A stretch of 64,000 nucleotides of DNA, taken from assembly GCA_035573435.1 (NCBI GenBank), contig DATMZR010000006.1, forward strand, positions 124,001 through 188,000. The letters are read 5' to 3'. Shown one piece after another: positions 52,063-63,343 of this stretch. Position 1 is the stretch's first letter. Every line of letters starts with the position of its first letter. The position numbers and the translations under genes were made by a program. Below the pieces are notes generated by a model, which was not told the DNA's origin, searched no databases, and was given only the letters and a program-made list of their open reading frames with translations. The DNA is from Solirubrobacterales bacterium (GTDB lineage Bacteria > Actinomycetota > Thermoleophilia > Solirubrobacterales > 70-9).

Positions 52063-53751
52063 ATGGAACGCGAGGACCGCCGGCTGGACTCGGGCCCGGT
52101 GGACATCGTCGCCGCGGAGGAGCCGGGCACCGAGGCGATCACCGCGGCGCGGGAGTCGTCGCACACCCGGGCGGGTCGCCTGGCGCGCTCGACCGCCTTC
52201 TTCTCCTTCGCCACCGGCCTCTCACGGATAGCTGGGCTGGTTCGGGAGATCGTCGCCGCGAGCTACTTCGGCGTCAGCGGGGCCATGTCCGCCTTCACGA
52301 TCGCCTTCCAGGTCCCGAACCTGGTCCGGAGCCTGTTTGCCGACGCGGCGATTCAGGCCGCATTCGTGCCCGTCTTCACCGAGCAGCTCGAGAAAGGGAA
52401 CAAGCGAGAGGCCTTTCGGCTTGCCTCCACGCTGATCTTCCTCGTTGCCCTGGTCCTCGGCGCGATCACCGCCGTGCTCATCCTCGTGGCGCCGGTGTTG
52501 ATGCCGTTGTTCGTGCCCGACTCCAACGAGACGGTCACCGACCTCACCGTCGGCCTCTCACGGGTCCTGTTTCCCATCCTCGTCTTGCTCGGCGTCACCG
52601 GGATGGTGGTCGGCATCCTGAACAGCTACGACCGCTTCGGGGTGTTCGCGATCTCCCCGTTCTTCTGGAACGTGGCGATCATCGCCGTGCTCGTCGGGCT
52701 CGCGCCGGCGTTTCCCGACGACAAGGAGATCTACGCCTACGCGATCGGGGTGCTCGTCGGGACCGTGATCCAGCTGGCGATGCCGGTCATCGATCTACGC
52801 AACACGCCATTCGGCTTGCGGCGTGCCCTGACCGCGCCGTTTCGCGTCCGGCGGGCAGATTTGCGCGATTCGAACGTGCGCCGTGTGCTGCTGCTGATGC
52901 TGCCGGTGACGCTGAGCCTCGGCCTGATCAATTTCAACCTGCTGATCAACAGTACGGTGGGGTTCCTGGTCTCCGAGAACGCTCCCGCCGCAATCGACAA
53001 GGCGTTCCGGATCTACATGCTGCCGCAGGGCATCTTCTCGGTGGCCGTGACAACGGTGCTCTTTCCCACCATGGCTCGACTCGCGGCGCGCCGCGAGTTC
53101 GAGAATCTCCGGGCGACGATGGCCAACGGCATGCGGCAGATCGTCCTTTTGCTGATTCCGGCCGCGGCGGCGATCCTCGTCCTCTCGGAGCCCATGGTCC
53201 GGCTCGTCTACCAGCGCGGCGAGTTCGACGCCGCGTCCACGGACCTCGTGGCAACGGCGCTGTTCTGGTTCGCCTTGTCGCTCCCGTTCAACGGCCTCTT
53301 CCTGCTCTTGAGCCGGACCTTCTTCAGCCTCCAGCGGCCCTGGGTCCCGACCGCTATCGCGGGGGGCAACCTCTTGATCACGGCGATCGCCGCCCTGTCG
53401 CTGTATGGGCCGTTCGGGGTCGGCGGGATCGTCGCCGCGACGGTGATCGCGACCGGCGCCAGCGTGCTCGCGCAGACGATTGTCCTGCGCCGCCAGCTTG
53501 GCCGCCTCGAGCTGGGTCGCCTGATCTGGACCACGCTTCGCGTCAGCGCCGCCGCTGTGGTCCTGGCAGGCGCGAGCTATGGCATCTGGTACGTACTCGA
53601 TCAGGCGCTCGGCCGAGGTCTCGGGGGCCAGATCGTCTCGCTCGGGGCCGGCCTGGCAGCGGGGGCCGCGGTGTACGCCGCGGCGATCACCCTGCTTCGG
53701 ATCCCCGAGGCGCAGCAGATCTGGCGGCTGGTCCGCCGCCGCGACAGCTGA
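52063..53751 (+). CDS. murJ: Lipid II flippase MurJ (MviN)
   Basis: A 562-residue polytopic membrane protein with about 14 helices of the MOP superfamily. It contains S-R-I-A-G-L-V-R-E-I-V-A-A-S-Y-F-G, F-Q-V-P-N-L-V-R-S-L-F-A-D-A-A-I-Q-A-A-F-V-P-V-F, and V-Y-Q-R-G-E-F-D. It flips lipid II for peptidoglycan synthesis. The extra N-terminal ~40 residues are charged and non-conserved. ATG 52063 or TTG 52060. Confidence 0.95.
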   Translation: MEREDRRLDSGPVDIVAAEEPGTEAITAARESSHTRAGRLARSTAFFSFATGLSRIAGLVREIVAASYFGVSGAMSAFTIAFQVPNLVRSLFADAAIQAAFVPVFTEQLEKGNKREAFRLASTLIFLVALVLGAITAVLILVAPVLMPLFVPDSNETVTDLTVGLSRVLFPILVLLGVTGMVVGILNSYDRFGVFAISPFFWNVAIIAVLVGLAPAFPDDKEIYAYAIGVLVGTVIQLAMPVIDLRNTPFGLRRALTAPFRVRRADLRDSNVRRVLLLMLPVTLSLGLINFNLLINSTVGFLVSENAPAAIDKAFRIYMLPQGIFSVAVTTVLFPTMARLAARREFENLRATMANGMRQIVLLLIPAAAAILVLSEPMVRLVYQRGEFDAASTDLVATALFWFALSLPFNGLFLLLSRTFFSLQRPWVPTAIAGGNLLITAIAALSLYGPFGVGGIVAATVIATGASVLAQTIVLRRQLGRLELGRLIWTTLRVSAAAVVLAGASYGIWYVLDQALGRGLGGQIVSLGAGLAAGAAVYAAAITLLRIPEAQQIWRLVRRRDS

Positions 53752-53793
53752 GCGATCTCGAAGCCGCCGCTCGCCATACTGACCGCCTCGACG

Positions 53794-55576
<1,783 letters not shown>

Positions 55577-55584
<8 letters not shown>

Positions 55585-56005
55585 TACCGAGGATTTCCGG
55601 CGCACGAACCTTGAGCTCGTCCGTCGGGCTGTGGACGCGTTTCAGCGTGGGGACCTCGAGGGAGTCCTGGCCGAGGCGCGGGAGGACTTCGAGATCTTTC
55701 TCCCCTCGAACCTGCCCAACTCGGGCAGGTTCGTCGGGCTCGATGGCTACTCCACCTGGCTGGGCCAGTGGCTCGATGCCTGGGAGGACTTCACCGTGGA
55801 GATCGTGGAGATGCAGCCCGTGGGTGATCGGCACGTGATCGCCACCGTGCGCCAGTCCGGTTTGGGCAAGGGCAGCGGCATCCCCGTGGAGATGGAGATC
55901 GCCTACATGTGGGACGTTCGCGACGGCAGGCTGGCCGCGCTGCACCTCTACCCGAGCCGCGAGGAGGCCGTGCAGGTGGCCGAGCGGCGCGAGCGCGCCG
56001 AATAG
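55577..56005 (+). CDS. SnoaL-like/NTF2-fold protein
   Basis: A 142-residue SnoaL-like protein ([20 protein letters not shown]-like start; [14 protein letters not shown] near the end). The ATG overlaps lepA by 8 bases, so translation is coupled. Its partner or substrate is unknown. The end is 1 base from the end of the convergent membrane protein gene. Confidence 0.85.
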
Positions 56006-56006
56006 C

Positions 56007-56759
56007 TCAAACGCGCTCCTGTGACTCGGCCTGGGAGGGGGCACCGCCGATCCGGTCTTGCCAGCGGCGATATCGCGCGCGACTGCGCTCGGCTCTGGCC
56101 GTGGCCCGGCTCAGCTTGTCCCCGCCCTCGTGGTATCGGCGCCGCGCCCAGGGAGACCCGGGCTTTGCCAGTCGGATCGCCGCGACGAGACTCACCGGGG
56201 GGATCAGGATGCCGATCATCGCCGGGGTGTATTTGCCTTTCAGGGCCGCGATCACCGAGAGGCCGATGTCCACGACGAGAAGGGTGGCGATCCCGACAAG
56301 GGAGCCGGTGTCACCACCCTCCAACGGGGTGAAGCCGAGCACCAGCGCGCCCCCCAGGAGGGTCGCCACGACCACGGCATCCACCGACTTGCGCCCTTCC
56401 TCGGCCCAGTAGACGTCTTCGAGGTAAAGCCAGAGCGCGAACTCATCCAGGGTCAGGCCCATTCCCACGCCGAAGGCGGCGGCCAGGATCTCGAACCAGG
56501 GGCTGTCGGGCTGGAGCGCGAACTCGGCGAACCCGGCGAGCATCAGCAGCACGATCCCGAACACGAGGTGGTGCACGTGGATACCGCCGGTCTTGACGCT
56601 CCCCGGCCACCACGGCACCCTGGGGCTGCGCATCAGCCGCGTGCTCATGCGGATGAACCCGAACGAGAGCAGGAGCGCCGCCAGCAGCAGGAACCCCGCG
56701 AGCTGACCTCCCCCTTCAGGGAACTCCACCCCCACGCTGACCTCGGCTGCCAACACCAC
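56007..56759 (-). CDS. Conserved integral membrane protein, function unknown
   Basis: A 250-residue protein with about six helices. The strongest motif is G-G-I-H-V-H-H-L-V-F-G-I near residue 47, with L-D-E-F-A-L-W-L-Y-L-E-D-V-Y-W near 110, which I recognise from uncharacterised actinobacterial membrane proteins. The conserved His pair and acidic helix suggest a metal site. The C-terminal ~45 residues are highly basic. GTG 56759 is chosen; it is divergent from the dehydratase pair with only 19 bases between the starts. Confidence 0.82.
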   Translation of the reverse strand: MVLAAEVSVGVEFPEGGGQLAGFLLLAALLLSFGFIRMSTRLMRSPRVPWWPGSVKTGGIHVHHLVFGIVLLMLAGFAEFALQPDSPWFEILAAAFGVGMGLTLDEFALWLYLEDVYWAEEGRKSVDAVVVATLLGGALVLGFTPLEGGDTGSLVGIATLLVVDIGLSVIAALKGKYTPAMIGILIPPVSLVAAIRLAKPGSPWARRRYHEGGDKLSRATARAERSRARYRRWQDRIGGAPSQAESQERV

Positions 56760-56764
56760 GCCGA

Positions 56765-56770
56765 TATTCT
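56765..56770 (+). promoter_or_regulatory. -10 box (TATTCT) of the dehydratase pair
   Basis: TATTCT, 8 bases before the ATG at 56779. Leaderless pattern in the 19-base divergent region. Confidence 0.55.
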
Positions 56771-56778
56771 GACCGGCG

Positions 56779-57219
56779 ATGGCCGTCAGTACCGAAGCCG
56801 TCGGCAAGCAGTGGCCGCCCGCCTCATTCGAGGTCGAGGCGCCGAGGGTCACCCAGTACGCGAACGCCGTCGGCGAGACGAACCCCGTCTACCACGACGC
56901 CAAGGCCGCAAAGGCCGCGGGCTTTCGCGATCTCGTGGCGCCGCCGATGTTCTGCGTCGTGTACAGCGCCCCCGCGTTGGGCCCCGCCATCCTCGATCCG
57001 GAGGTCGGGATCAACATTCCGGCGATGGTCCACGGCGGGCAGGAGTTCGAGTGGGGGGAGCCGGTTTGCGCGGGTGATGTGATCACCACCACCGCGACCT
57101 GCAAGGAGATCTACGAGCAGGACGGCAAGGCCTTCTACGTGTTCGAGTCCGTATCCGTCAACCAGGAGGACCAGGAGACGGTCCGCGCGACCTGGACCGA
57201 CATCGTCCGCGGAGCCTGA
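56779..57219 (+). CDS. MaoC-like dehydratase, HadA-type subunit
   Basis: A 146-residue hotdog protein of the FAS1-like/MaoC_dehydrat_N family: Q-Y-A-N-A-V-G-E-T-N-P-V-Y-H-D near residue 30 and M-V-H-G-G-Q-E-F-E-W near 90. In mycobacteria HadA pairs with HadB as a (3R)-hydroxyacyl-ACP dehydratase of fatty-acid (mycolate) elongation. The second gene 12 bases downstream is HadB-like, so a heterodimeric hydratase/dehydratase is likely; the substrate is not fixed by sequence. Confidence 0.9.
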   Translation: MAVSTEAVGKQWPPASFEVEAPRVTQYANAVGETNPVYHDAKAAKAAGFRDLVAPPMFCVVYSAPALGPAILDPEVGINIPAMVHGGQEFEWGEPVCAGDVITTTATCKEIYEQDGKAFYVFESVSVNQEDQETVRATWTDIVRGA

Positions 57220-57231
57220 TCGGAGGCGTCG

Positions 57232-57627
57232 ATGAGTGATTTCAACCAAGGTGATTCTTTGCCGGAGCTCAGGGTCACCCCCGACGCCGGCCTGACCAAG
57301 CGCTACGCCGAGGCATCCGGCGACCCGAATCCGATTCACACGGATCCCGAGTTCGCCAAATCGGTCGGGCTGCCCGGGGTGATCCTTCACGGCCTGTACT
57401 CGATGGCGCAGGTGGCCCGCGCCCACACCGAGGCCGCTGGAGGCGACCCCCGCGCCCTGAAGCGGCTCTCCGTCCAGTTCCGAGGCATGGGGCTCCCGGA
57501 GCAGGAGATCGTCGTCACCTCGACGGTGAAGGAGAGCGATGACGGGCGGATCGTCACCGACACGGTGGCGGCCCAGGGAGACAACCGGATCATCCGCAAC
57601 GCCGAGGCCGAGCTGGAGCTGAGCTAG
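57232..57627 (+). CDS. MaoC-like dehydratase, HadB-type subunit
   Basis: A 131-residue MaoC hydratase carrying the catalytic hydratase-2 pattern Y-A-E-A-S-G-D-P-N-P-I-H-T-D (Asp and His near 31-37) and G-L-P-G-V-I-L-H-G-L-Y-S-M near 45. The HadA-like partner upstream lacks the full catalytic set. GGAGG site before its ATG, in contrast with the leaderless first gene of the pair. Confidence 0.92.
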   Translation: MSDFNQGDSLPELRVTPDAGLTKRYAEASGDPNPIHTDPEFAKSVGLPGVILHGLYSMAQVARAHTEAAGGDPRALKRLSVQFRGMGLPEQEIVVTSTVKESDDGRIVTDTVAAQGDNRIIRNAEAELELS

Positions 57628-57667
57628 AACCGGCACGCGAGGTGCCGGGCCCACCGGATCGCGGGCC

Positions 57668-57673
57668 TAAAAT
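57668..57673 (+). promoter_or_regulatory. -10 box (TAAAAT) of hrcA
   Basis: TAAAAT, 10 bases before the ATG at 57684; near-leaderless. No CIRCE operator is visible beside it. Confidence 0.45.
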
Positions 57674-57683
57674 CGACCTGACC

Positions 57684-58712
57684 ATGCTCTCCGCACGCCA
57701 GCAGCTGATCCTCAACCTGGTCGTCGACGCCTATCTCGAGTCCGGGAAGCCGGTCGGATCGAAGTCGATCGCCGGGCGCCCGGAAATCGACTGGGGCCCC
57801 TCCACGGTGCGCGCTGAGCTCGGAGAGCTCGAGCGGGCCGGCTATCTGACCCACCCGCACACGTCGGCGGGACGCCTGCCCACGGATGCGGGGTATCGCT
57901 TCCATGCGGACTCGCTCCTTGCCTCGGGACGCCGGCTGCAGGCGTCGCCCTCACCTAGTCTCGATCTCACGCAGATGCGCCGCCAGGTCGACGAGGCGAT
58001 GCGGGAGACGACCGCCGAGCTCTCGCGGATCACGGACCTGCTTGCCGTCGCGACCGCCCCTCCCGCGGGCACTGCCCGCATCCATCGCGTCGAGGTGCTT
58101 CTGCTCCAGCCGCGCGTGGTGATGGTCGTCGCGATCGCCTCCAACGGGGCGGTGACGAAGCGCGTCTTCACCTTCGAGACGCCTGTTGACCTCGGGCTGG
58201 TCGAATGGGCGTCGAGCTACCTGAACGAGCGGCTGGCGGGGCTGGGCCTCGGCGCGAGAATGATCGCCGACCGCCTCGCCGATCCGGAGCTGAACGAGGC
58301 CGAGGCAGCGTTCGTCGACGAGATCGCAGCGGCATTCACCGGCCTTGAGGAACGTGCCGAGGCGGACCTCTATGTGGACGGCGCGGCGCGGTTGCTCTCC
58401 GAGGACCATGCCAATGACCTGCCACACGTGGACGCCCTGATGCGTGCGCTGGAACGCCGGGCGGGACTGCTCGGCATGTTGCGTTCGGCGCTCGAGGAGC
58501 GCTCCGTGTTCCTGTGGATCGGCGATGAGAATCCCGCTCCGGAGCTGCGCTCGGTGAGCGTTGTGGGCGCCAACTACGGGCTCGGCTACCGGAACCTGGG
58601 CGCGGTCGGCGTGGTGGGGCCGCTGCGCATGGACTACGCGACGGCGATCGTCTCGGTTCGTGACGCGGCCGGCCAGCTATCTCGATTCTTCGAGACGGTC
58701 TACGAGGGGTGA
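57684..58712 (+). CDS. hrcA: Heat-inducible transcription repressor HrcA
   Basis: A 342-residue repressor of chaperone genes. Winged-helix DNA-binding part at 1-75 ([17 protein letters not shown] then [12 protein letters not shown]), followed by the GAF-like and dimerisation domains ([16 protein letters not shown] near the end). dnaJ overlaps its stop codon, the usual gene pair. Confidence 0.96.
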   Translation: MLSARQQLILNLVVDAYLESGKPVGSKSIAGRPEIDWGPSTVRAELGELERAGYLTHPHTSAGRLPTDAGYRFHADSLLASGRRLQASPSPSLDLTQMRRQVDEAMRETTAELSRITDLLAVATAPPAGTARIHRVEVLLLQPRVVMVVAIASNGAVTKRVFTFETPVDLGLVEWASSYLNERLAGLGLGARMIADRLADPELNEAEAAFVDEIAAAFTGLEERAEADLYVDGAARLLSEDHANDLPHVDALMRALERRAGLLGMLRSALEERSVFLWIGDENPAPELRSVSVVGANYGLGYRNLGAVGVVGPLRMDYATAIVSVRDAAGQLSRFFETVYEG

Positions 58713-59845
58713 AGCGCGACTACTACGAGGTCCTCGGCGTGGACCGGGGCGCCGGCGAGGGCGAGATCAAGAAGGCGTTTCGCAAGCTGGCGCGCGAGCT
58801 GCACCCGGACGTCAACAAACACGATCCGGAGGCGGAGGAGAAGTTCAAGGAGGCGGCCGAGGCCTACGAGGTCCTCTCCGACCCCGACCGCCGCGGCACA
58901 TATGACGCCTTCGGCCACGACGGCCTGCGCTCCGGCGGCTGGGCACCGCGAACGGACGCCTTCGGGAGCTTCGAGGACGTGCTCTCTGCCTTCTTTGGCC
59001 GCGGCGACCCGCTGTTCAGCGAGCTGTTCGGGTTCGCCAGGCCCGGGCCGGCGAGCGGCGGCGACCTTGCGGCGCAGGTGGAAGTGAGCCTCGCCGAGGT
59101 TCTCACCGGAGCCGCCCGGGAGGTCTCGGTCGAGGCGGCCTCGACCTGCGAGCGGTGCCGGGGCAACGGTGCCGAGCCGGGAACCCCGATTCGGACCTGC
59201 GAGACGTGCGGCGGCAGCGGCGAGGTGCGCGAGGTCACGAGGGTCGCGTTCGGCCAGGTGGTGCGGGCCGGCGCCTGTCCCGCCTGCGGCGGCCAGGGCC
59301 GGCTGCCGGAGACGCCCTGCAAGGAGTGTGGCGGGCAGGGACGAACCGTCCGCGCCCGCACCTGGGAGGTCGATGTTCCACCGGGGATCGAGTCCGGGCA
59401 GCGGATCCGGATCTCGGGCGCCGGGCATGCCGGAGAGGTCCCTGGGAGGCCGGGAGACCTCTATGTGCAGGTGTTGGTCACGGAGGACGAGCGTTTCGAG
59501 CGACACGGCCAGGAGCTCGTCACCGTCGTCGAGCTCCCGGCCACTCGGGCGATGCTCGGTGGCACGGTGACCGTCCCGACTCTCGACGGCGAGCGCGAGG
59601 TCGAGGTCCCGGCTGGGGCCCAGCCCGGCGAGCACATCGTGATTCGAGGCTTGGGCCTGCCCTCGCTGCGCGGCGCGGCGCGCGGCGATCAGCACGTCGT
59701 GCTCGACGTCTACGTGCCCGCCGACTTGAGTAAGGAGCAGCGGCAGCTGGCCGAGCGGCTGGACGAGTCGCTTCCCTCGGCAAACTCGCGTCGGGATGGA
59801 AGGCGGGGCACGCGGCGCCGTGCCCGAGCCAGGCGCGGCAGGTGA
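58709..59845 (+). CDS. dnaJ: Chaperone DnaJ
   Basis: A 378-residue type I J-protein that stimulates DnaK. J domain at 1-70 with H-P-D at 32-34, a Gly/Phe-rich linker (about 75-110), and four C-x-x-C-x-G-x-G zinc repeats (C-E-R-C, C-E-T-C, C-P-A-C, C-K-E-C) near 149-210. The C-terminal domain is complete but ends in a short Arg-rich tail. GTG overlap with hrcA and GTGA overlap with prmA. Confidence 0.97.
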   Translation: MKRDYYEVLGVDRGAGEGEIKKAFRKLARELHPDVNKHDPEAEEKFKEAAEAYEVLSDPDRRGTYDAFGHDGLRSGGWAPRTDAFGSFEDVLSAFFGRGDPLFSELFGFARPGPASGGDLAAQVEVSLAEVLTGAAREVSVEAASTCERCRGNGAEPGTPIRTCETCGGSGEVREVTRVAFGQVVRAGACPACGGQGRLPETPCKECGGQGRTVRARTWEVDVPPGIESGQRIRISGAGHAGEVPGRPGDLYVQVLVTEDERFERHGQELVTVVELPATRAMLGGTVTVPTLDGEREVEVPAGAQPGEHIVIRGLGLPSLRGAARGDQHVVLDVYVPADLSKEQRQLAERLDESLPSANSRRDGRRGTRRRARARRGR

Positions 59846-60666
59846 TCCGCCTCGCCATTCGCTGCCATCCGAAGCTCGCCGAGCAGGTGCTCGCCGACCT
59901 CGTCGAGCTGGCCCCGGGTGGGGTCGAGGAGGAGCGGGGCCGGGACTACGTCGAGTATGCGATCTACGGTCCCGCCGGCGAGTTGCCGGCGCTGCCGGAT
60001 CTCGAGGCGATCGCGGGGGAAGGGCTGGTCGCCGTCAGCTCGGCCGAGATACCCGACGACTGGGCGGATCGCTGGCAGGACTTCCACCAGCCCCTCGCGG
60101 TGGGCGGACGCCTGTGGGTAAGGCCCTCGTGGGCCGAAGCCCGCGCGGACACCATCGACATCGTCGTCGATCCCGGCCAGGCGTTCGGCACCGGCGCCCA
60201 CCCGACCACCAGGATGTGCCTCGAGCTGCTCCTGGAGCTCGCCGATGCGGGACTCGCCGACGGCCCCCTCGCCGACTGGGGCACCGGCTCCGGGGTGCTC
60301 GCGATCGCCGGCGCGAAGCTGGGTTTCACGCCGGTCATCGCCTGCGACCACGAGCCGGCAGCGCTCGAATCGGCAGGCGCCAACGCTCGCGCGAACGGCG
60401 TCGAGCTCGAGCTTCGTCGCGCGAACCTGCGGCTCGAGCCGCCGCCCCAGGCGCCGACGGTTGTCGCCAACCTGACGGCGCCGCTCCTGCGCGAGGTCGC
60501 CCGTCACCTGGAACGCCCGCCGAAGCATCTCGTCTGCTCCGGGCTCTTGGCGGCGGAGGCCGACGACGTTCGCGAGTCGTTCGCCGTGCACGGCCTGACC
60601 GAGCGGCTGAGCCGCGACGATGGGGAATGGGTCGCGATCTCGTTCGCAACCGAGCCGACGCCCTGA
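59842..60666 (+). CDS. prmA: Ribosomal protein L11 methyltransferase
   Basis: A 274-residue SAM-dependent enzyme that trimethylates L11. Motif [12 protein letters not shown] near residue 115, SAM pocket [12 protein letters not shown] near 145, and N-L-T-A near 210 fit PrmA. It follows dnaJ, where many actinobacteria carry rsmE instead. Coupled by overlap. Confidence 0.92.
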   Translation: MIRLAIRCHPKLAEQVLADLVELAPGGVEEERGRDYVEYAIYGPAGELPALPDLEAIAGEGLVAVSSAEIPDDWADRWQDFHQPLAVGGRLWVRPSWAEARADTIDIVVDPGQAFGTGAHPTTRMCLELLLELADAGLADGPLADWGTGSGVLAIAGAKLGFTPVIACDHEPAALESAGANARANGVELELRRANLRLEPPPQAPTVVANLTAPLLREVARHLERPPKHLVCSGLLAAEADDVRESFAVHGLTERLSRDDGEWVAISFATEPTP

Positions 60667-60694
60667 CAACCGCTCACGACGGCACAATCCGGGT

Positions 60695-61519
60695 ATGAGC
60701 GAGCCGCGCGCGTCACTGCCGATCGCCGTCTTCGACTCGGGGATCGGCGGGCTCACCGTCCTTCACGAGCTGCTCGTCTCGTTACCACACGAGAGCTACG
60801 TGTATCTGGGCGACACCGCTGGATTCCCCTACGGCACCAAACCTCTGGATTGGCTCCGGCCGCGGATCGCGACCTCGGCCCGCTTCCTGCTTGACCGGGG
60901 CTCGAAGCTGCTGGTGGTGGCCTGCAACTCGGCGACCTCGGCGGGGCGGGATGTGGTGCGGCAGGTCGCCGAGAAGCGGGGGGTGGAGGTCCTGACCGTG
61001 GTCGACCCTGAGGCCGAGATCGCGGCGGCGATCAGCGACAGCGGCCGGATCGGAGTGCTCGCCACGCCCACCACCGTGCAGGGGGGCGCGTACCGTCGCG
61101 CCCTCGATGCGCAGGGGCGTGAGCTGGAGGTGACAGAGGTGGCCGCGCCAGACCTCGCCCCGATCATCCAGAACGGGTTCCCGTTCGACCAACGAGTCAT
61201 GGACACGGTGCGCGCCTACTGCGCACCGCTCAAGCGCGCCGATGTCGACACGCTGATCCTGGGCTGCACTCATTACCCCCTGGTCGCCCCGATGCTGCAG
61301 CGGATGCTCGGTCGCGACGTGCGCCTGGTCACCGCCGGCCACGCCGTGGCCGCGGCCGCCCAGCGAGCGCTCGAGGCCCGGGCCCTGGAGGCGGAGAGCG
61401 AGGGCGAGGGCGAATACCGGTTCCTCTGCACCGGCGACGTGGAAGGCTTTCGCGAGCTCGGCACCCGGTTCCTCCAGATGCCGCTGGGTCAGATCGAGCA
61501 CGTCGAGCTGGGCGACTGA
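60695..61519 (+). CDS. murI: Glutamate racemase
   Basis: A 274-residue enzyme that makes D-glutamate for peptidoglycan. The two catalytic cysteines lie in V-A-C-N-S-A-T-S (near residue 74) and G-C-T-H-Y-P-L (near 190), and F-D-S-G-I-G-G-L is near the start. CACAAT, 6 bases before the ATG, is a possible -10 box. The last ~40 residues contain a Glu-rich loop not seen in all members. Confidence 0.96.
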   Translation: MSEPRASLPIAVFDSGIGGLTVLHELLVSLPHESYVYLGDTAGFPYGTKPLDWLRPRIATSARFLLDRGSKLLVVACNSATSAGRDVVRQVAEKRGVEVLTVVDPEAEIAAAISDSGRIGVLATPTTVQGGAYRRALDAQGRELEVTEVAAPDLAPIIQNGFPFDQRVMDTVRAYCAPLKRADVDTLILGCTHYPLVAPMLQRMLGRDVRLVTAGHAVAAAAQRALEARALEAESEGEGEYRFLCTGDVEGFRELGTRFLQMPLGQIEHVELGD

Positions 61520-61554
61520 CGCGGTCGCGCCCAAGCGAGCCTCCCCGCGCCCAC

Positions 61555-61560
61555 TACGCT
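61555..61560 (+). promoter_or_regulatory. -10 box (TACGCT) of yqeY
   Basis: TACGCT, 6 bases before the GTG at 61567; leaderless pattern. It decides the start against TTG 61561, which lies immediately after it. Confidence 0.5.
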
Positions 61561-61566
61561 TTGAGT

Positions 61567-62001
61567 GTGGACATCCTCGAGCGAGTCCAAGTCGACACTC
61601 GGGCGGCGATGAAGGCCGGCGACCGTGATCGGGTGGCCGCGCTGCGCCTGCTCACCAACGCCCTCCAGCAGGAGGCGAAGCTCGGAGGCGACGACGAGGT
61701 CGGGGTGCTGCAGCGGGAGCGCAAGAAGCGCCTCGAGGCAGCGGAGGCGTTCCGCAAGGGCGGGAGCGAGGATCGAGCCGCCGCGGAGGAAGCCGAATCG
61801 GAGCTGATCGAGGGGTACCTGCCGGAGCAGCTCTCCGACGAGGAGCTCGGTGAGCTGGTGAACGCGGCGATCGAGGAGGCCGGTGTGTCCGAGGCACGCG
61901 AGATGGGCAAGGTCATGTCCCTGGTGATGCCGCGCGTCCAGGGGCGAGCCGACGGCAAGCGGGTCAGCGGGGCGGTCCGGGAGCGCCTCGGGAGCGGCTA
62001 G
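61567..62001 (+). CDS. yqeY: GatB/YqeY domain protein
   Basis: A 144-residue helical protein homologous to the C-terminal tRNA-binding domain of GatB. It has A-M-K-A-G-D-R-D-R-V-A-A-L-R-L-L near residue 14, E-L-I-E-G-Y-L-P-E-Q-L near 80, and G-R-A-D-G-K-R-V near 125. It is thought to be a free tRNA-amidotransferase-like or tRNA-binding protein; its role is not settled. Confidence 0.93.
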   Translation: MDILERVQVDTRAAMKAGDRDRVAALRLLTNALQQEAKLGGDDEVGVLQRERKKRLEAAEAFRKGGSEDRAAAEEAESELIEGYLPEQLSDEELGELVNAAIEEAGVSEAREMGKVMSLVMPRVQGRADGKRVSGAVRERLGSG

Positions 62002-62009
62002 GCAAGGGC

Positions 62010-62966
62010 TTGGCGCGCAAGCAGCTCACGCTCGACAACACCGTCGCCGCCGAGCTCGCGGGATCCGAGGACGCTGTGCTCAGGGAGCTCGAGGGCAGGA
62101 TCGGTTGCGACCTGCATCTGCGCGGCAACGTGCTGACCCTGGACGGCGAGGAAGGGGAGGTCCGGGACGCCGCCGCGGTCGTCGAGGAGCTGGTGGGCCT
62201 GATCGAACGTGGGCACGACGTGGCGCCGGCGACGATCGACACGGTCGCAGGCGCGATGGATGCCAGCCAGCGACCGGCGGAGATCCTCGAGGACGTGATC
62301 TGGCGCCACCGGAGCATGAGGGTGGCACCGAAGACGGTCAACCAGAAGCGCTACGTGGACTCGATCCGTGACCACACCGTGACCTTCGGGATCGGCCCCG
62401 CCGGAACCGGGAAGACCTTTCTCGCGGTCGCGATGGCGGTCGCCGCACTCGACGCCCGGGAGGTGAACCGGATCATTCTCACCCGTCCTGCGGTCGAGGC
62501 TGGAGAGCGCCTCGGGTTCCTGCCGGGAGACATCCAGGCCAAGGTGGACCCGTACCTGCGACCGCTGTTCGATGCCCTGTACGACATGCTCGACCCGGAG
62601 CGGGTCAGCACCTACTTCGACCGCGGGATCATCGAGGTGGCACCGCTCGCGTTCATGCGGGGCCGGACCCTCAACGACTCGTTCGTGATCCTGGACGAGG
62701 CTCAGAACACGAGCCCCGAGCAGATGAAGATGTTCCTGACCCGGCTGGGCTTCGGCTCCAAGATGGTGGTCACCGGCGACATCACCCAGATCGACCTGCC
62801 ACAGGACCAGCGCTCCGGCCTGGTGGTGATCGGGGAGATCCTCGCGAAGGTCGACGACATCTCCTTCGTGCGCTTCGGTGGCGAGGACGTGGTCCGCCAC
62901 CAGCTCGTGCAGAGCATCGTCGCCGCCTACGGCGAGTACGAGCGGGACAGCCGCGAGAGGACTTGA
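62010..62966 (+). CDS. phoH: PhoH family ATPase (PhoL)
   Basis: A 318-residue P-loop ATPase. Walker A G-P-A-G-T-G-K-T is near 129-136, Walker B F-V-I-L-D-E-A-Q-N near 227, and the KH-like N-terminal part is present. PhoH proteins adjacent to ybeY are linked to RNA processing and ribosome maturation. TTG start. Its stop overlaps the ybeY start. Confidence 0.96.
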   Translation: MARKQLTLDNTVAAELAGSEDAVLRELEGRIGCDLHLRGNVLTLDGEEGEVRDAAAVVEELVGLIERGHDVAPATIDTVAGAMDASQRPAEILEDVIWRHRSMRVAPKTVNQKRYVDSIRDHTVTFGIGPAGTGKTFLAVAMAVAALDAREVNRIILTRPAVEAGERLGFLPGDIQAKVDPYLRPLFDALYDMLDPERVSTYFDRGIIEVAPLAFMRGRTLNDSFVILDEAQNTSPEQMKMFLTRLGFGSKMVVTGDITQIDLPQDQRSGLVVIGEILAKVDDISFVRFGGEDVVRHQLVQSIVAAYGEYERDSRERT

Positions 62967-63343
62967 TCCCGGCCCCCCTGGATCTTGCGGACGTCCCCGG
63001 GAAGCTCCGGCCCGCCGCCAGCGCGGCCCTGCGGGCCGCGGGAATCGCCGAGGGGCACCTCTCGGTGGAGCTGGTGCCGTCAGAACGGATCCACGAGCTG
63101 AACCGGGAGCATCGGGGGCGCGACGAGCCCACCGACGTGCTCTCGTTTCCGATCGACGGGGCCGAACGCGTGGCTGGCCCAAGGGAGCTCGGCGATGTCG
63201 TCATCTGCCCGGAACACGCCGGCGACCTCAATCGGGCGACCGTCCACGGCGTTCTCCATCTGTGCGGCTACGACCACGAGGCCGATGCTGGGGAGATGCT
63301 GGCTCTCGAGGCCGAGCTGATGCAGGCGCTCGGGCGACCGTGA
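62963..63343 (+). CDS. ybeY: Endoribonuclease YbeY
   Basis: A 126-residue zinc endoribonuclease for 16S rRNA 3'-end maturation and ribosome quality control. The metal motif H-G-V-L-H-L-C-G-Y-D-H (H-x3-H-x5-H) is near 93-103. R-G-R-D-E-P-T-D-V-L-S-F-P is near 50. TTGA overlap with phoH and GTGA overlap with era. Confidence 0.95.
   Translation: MIPAPLDLADVPGKLRPAASAALRAAGIAEGHLSVELVPSERIHELNREHRGRDEPTDVLSFPIDGAERVAGPRELGDVVICPEHAGDLNRATVHGVLHLCGYDHEADAGEMLALEAELMQALGRP

Noticed and set aside
57620-57690. CIRCE operator upstream of hrcA
   Set aside because: No TTAGCACTC-type inverted repeat is present.
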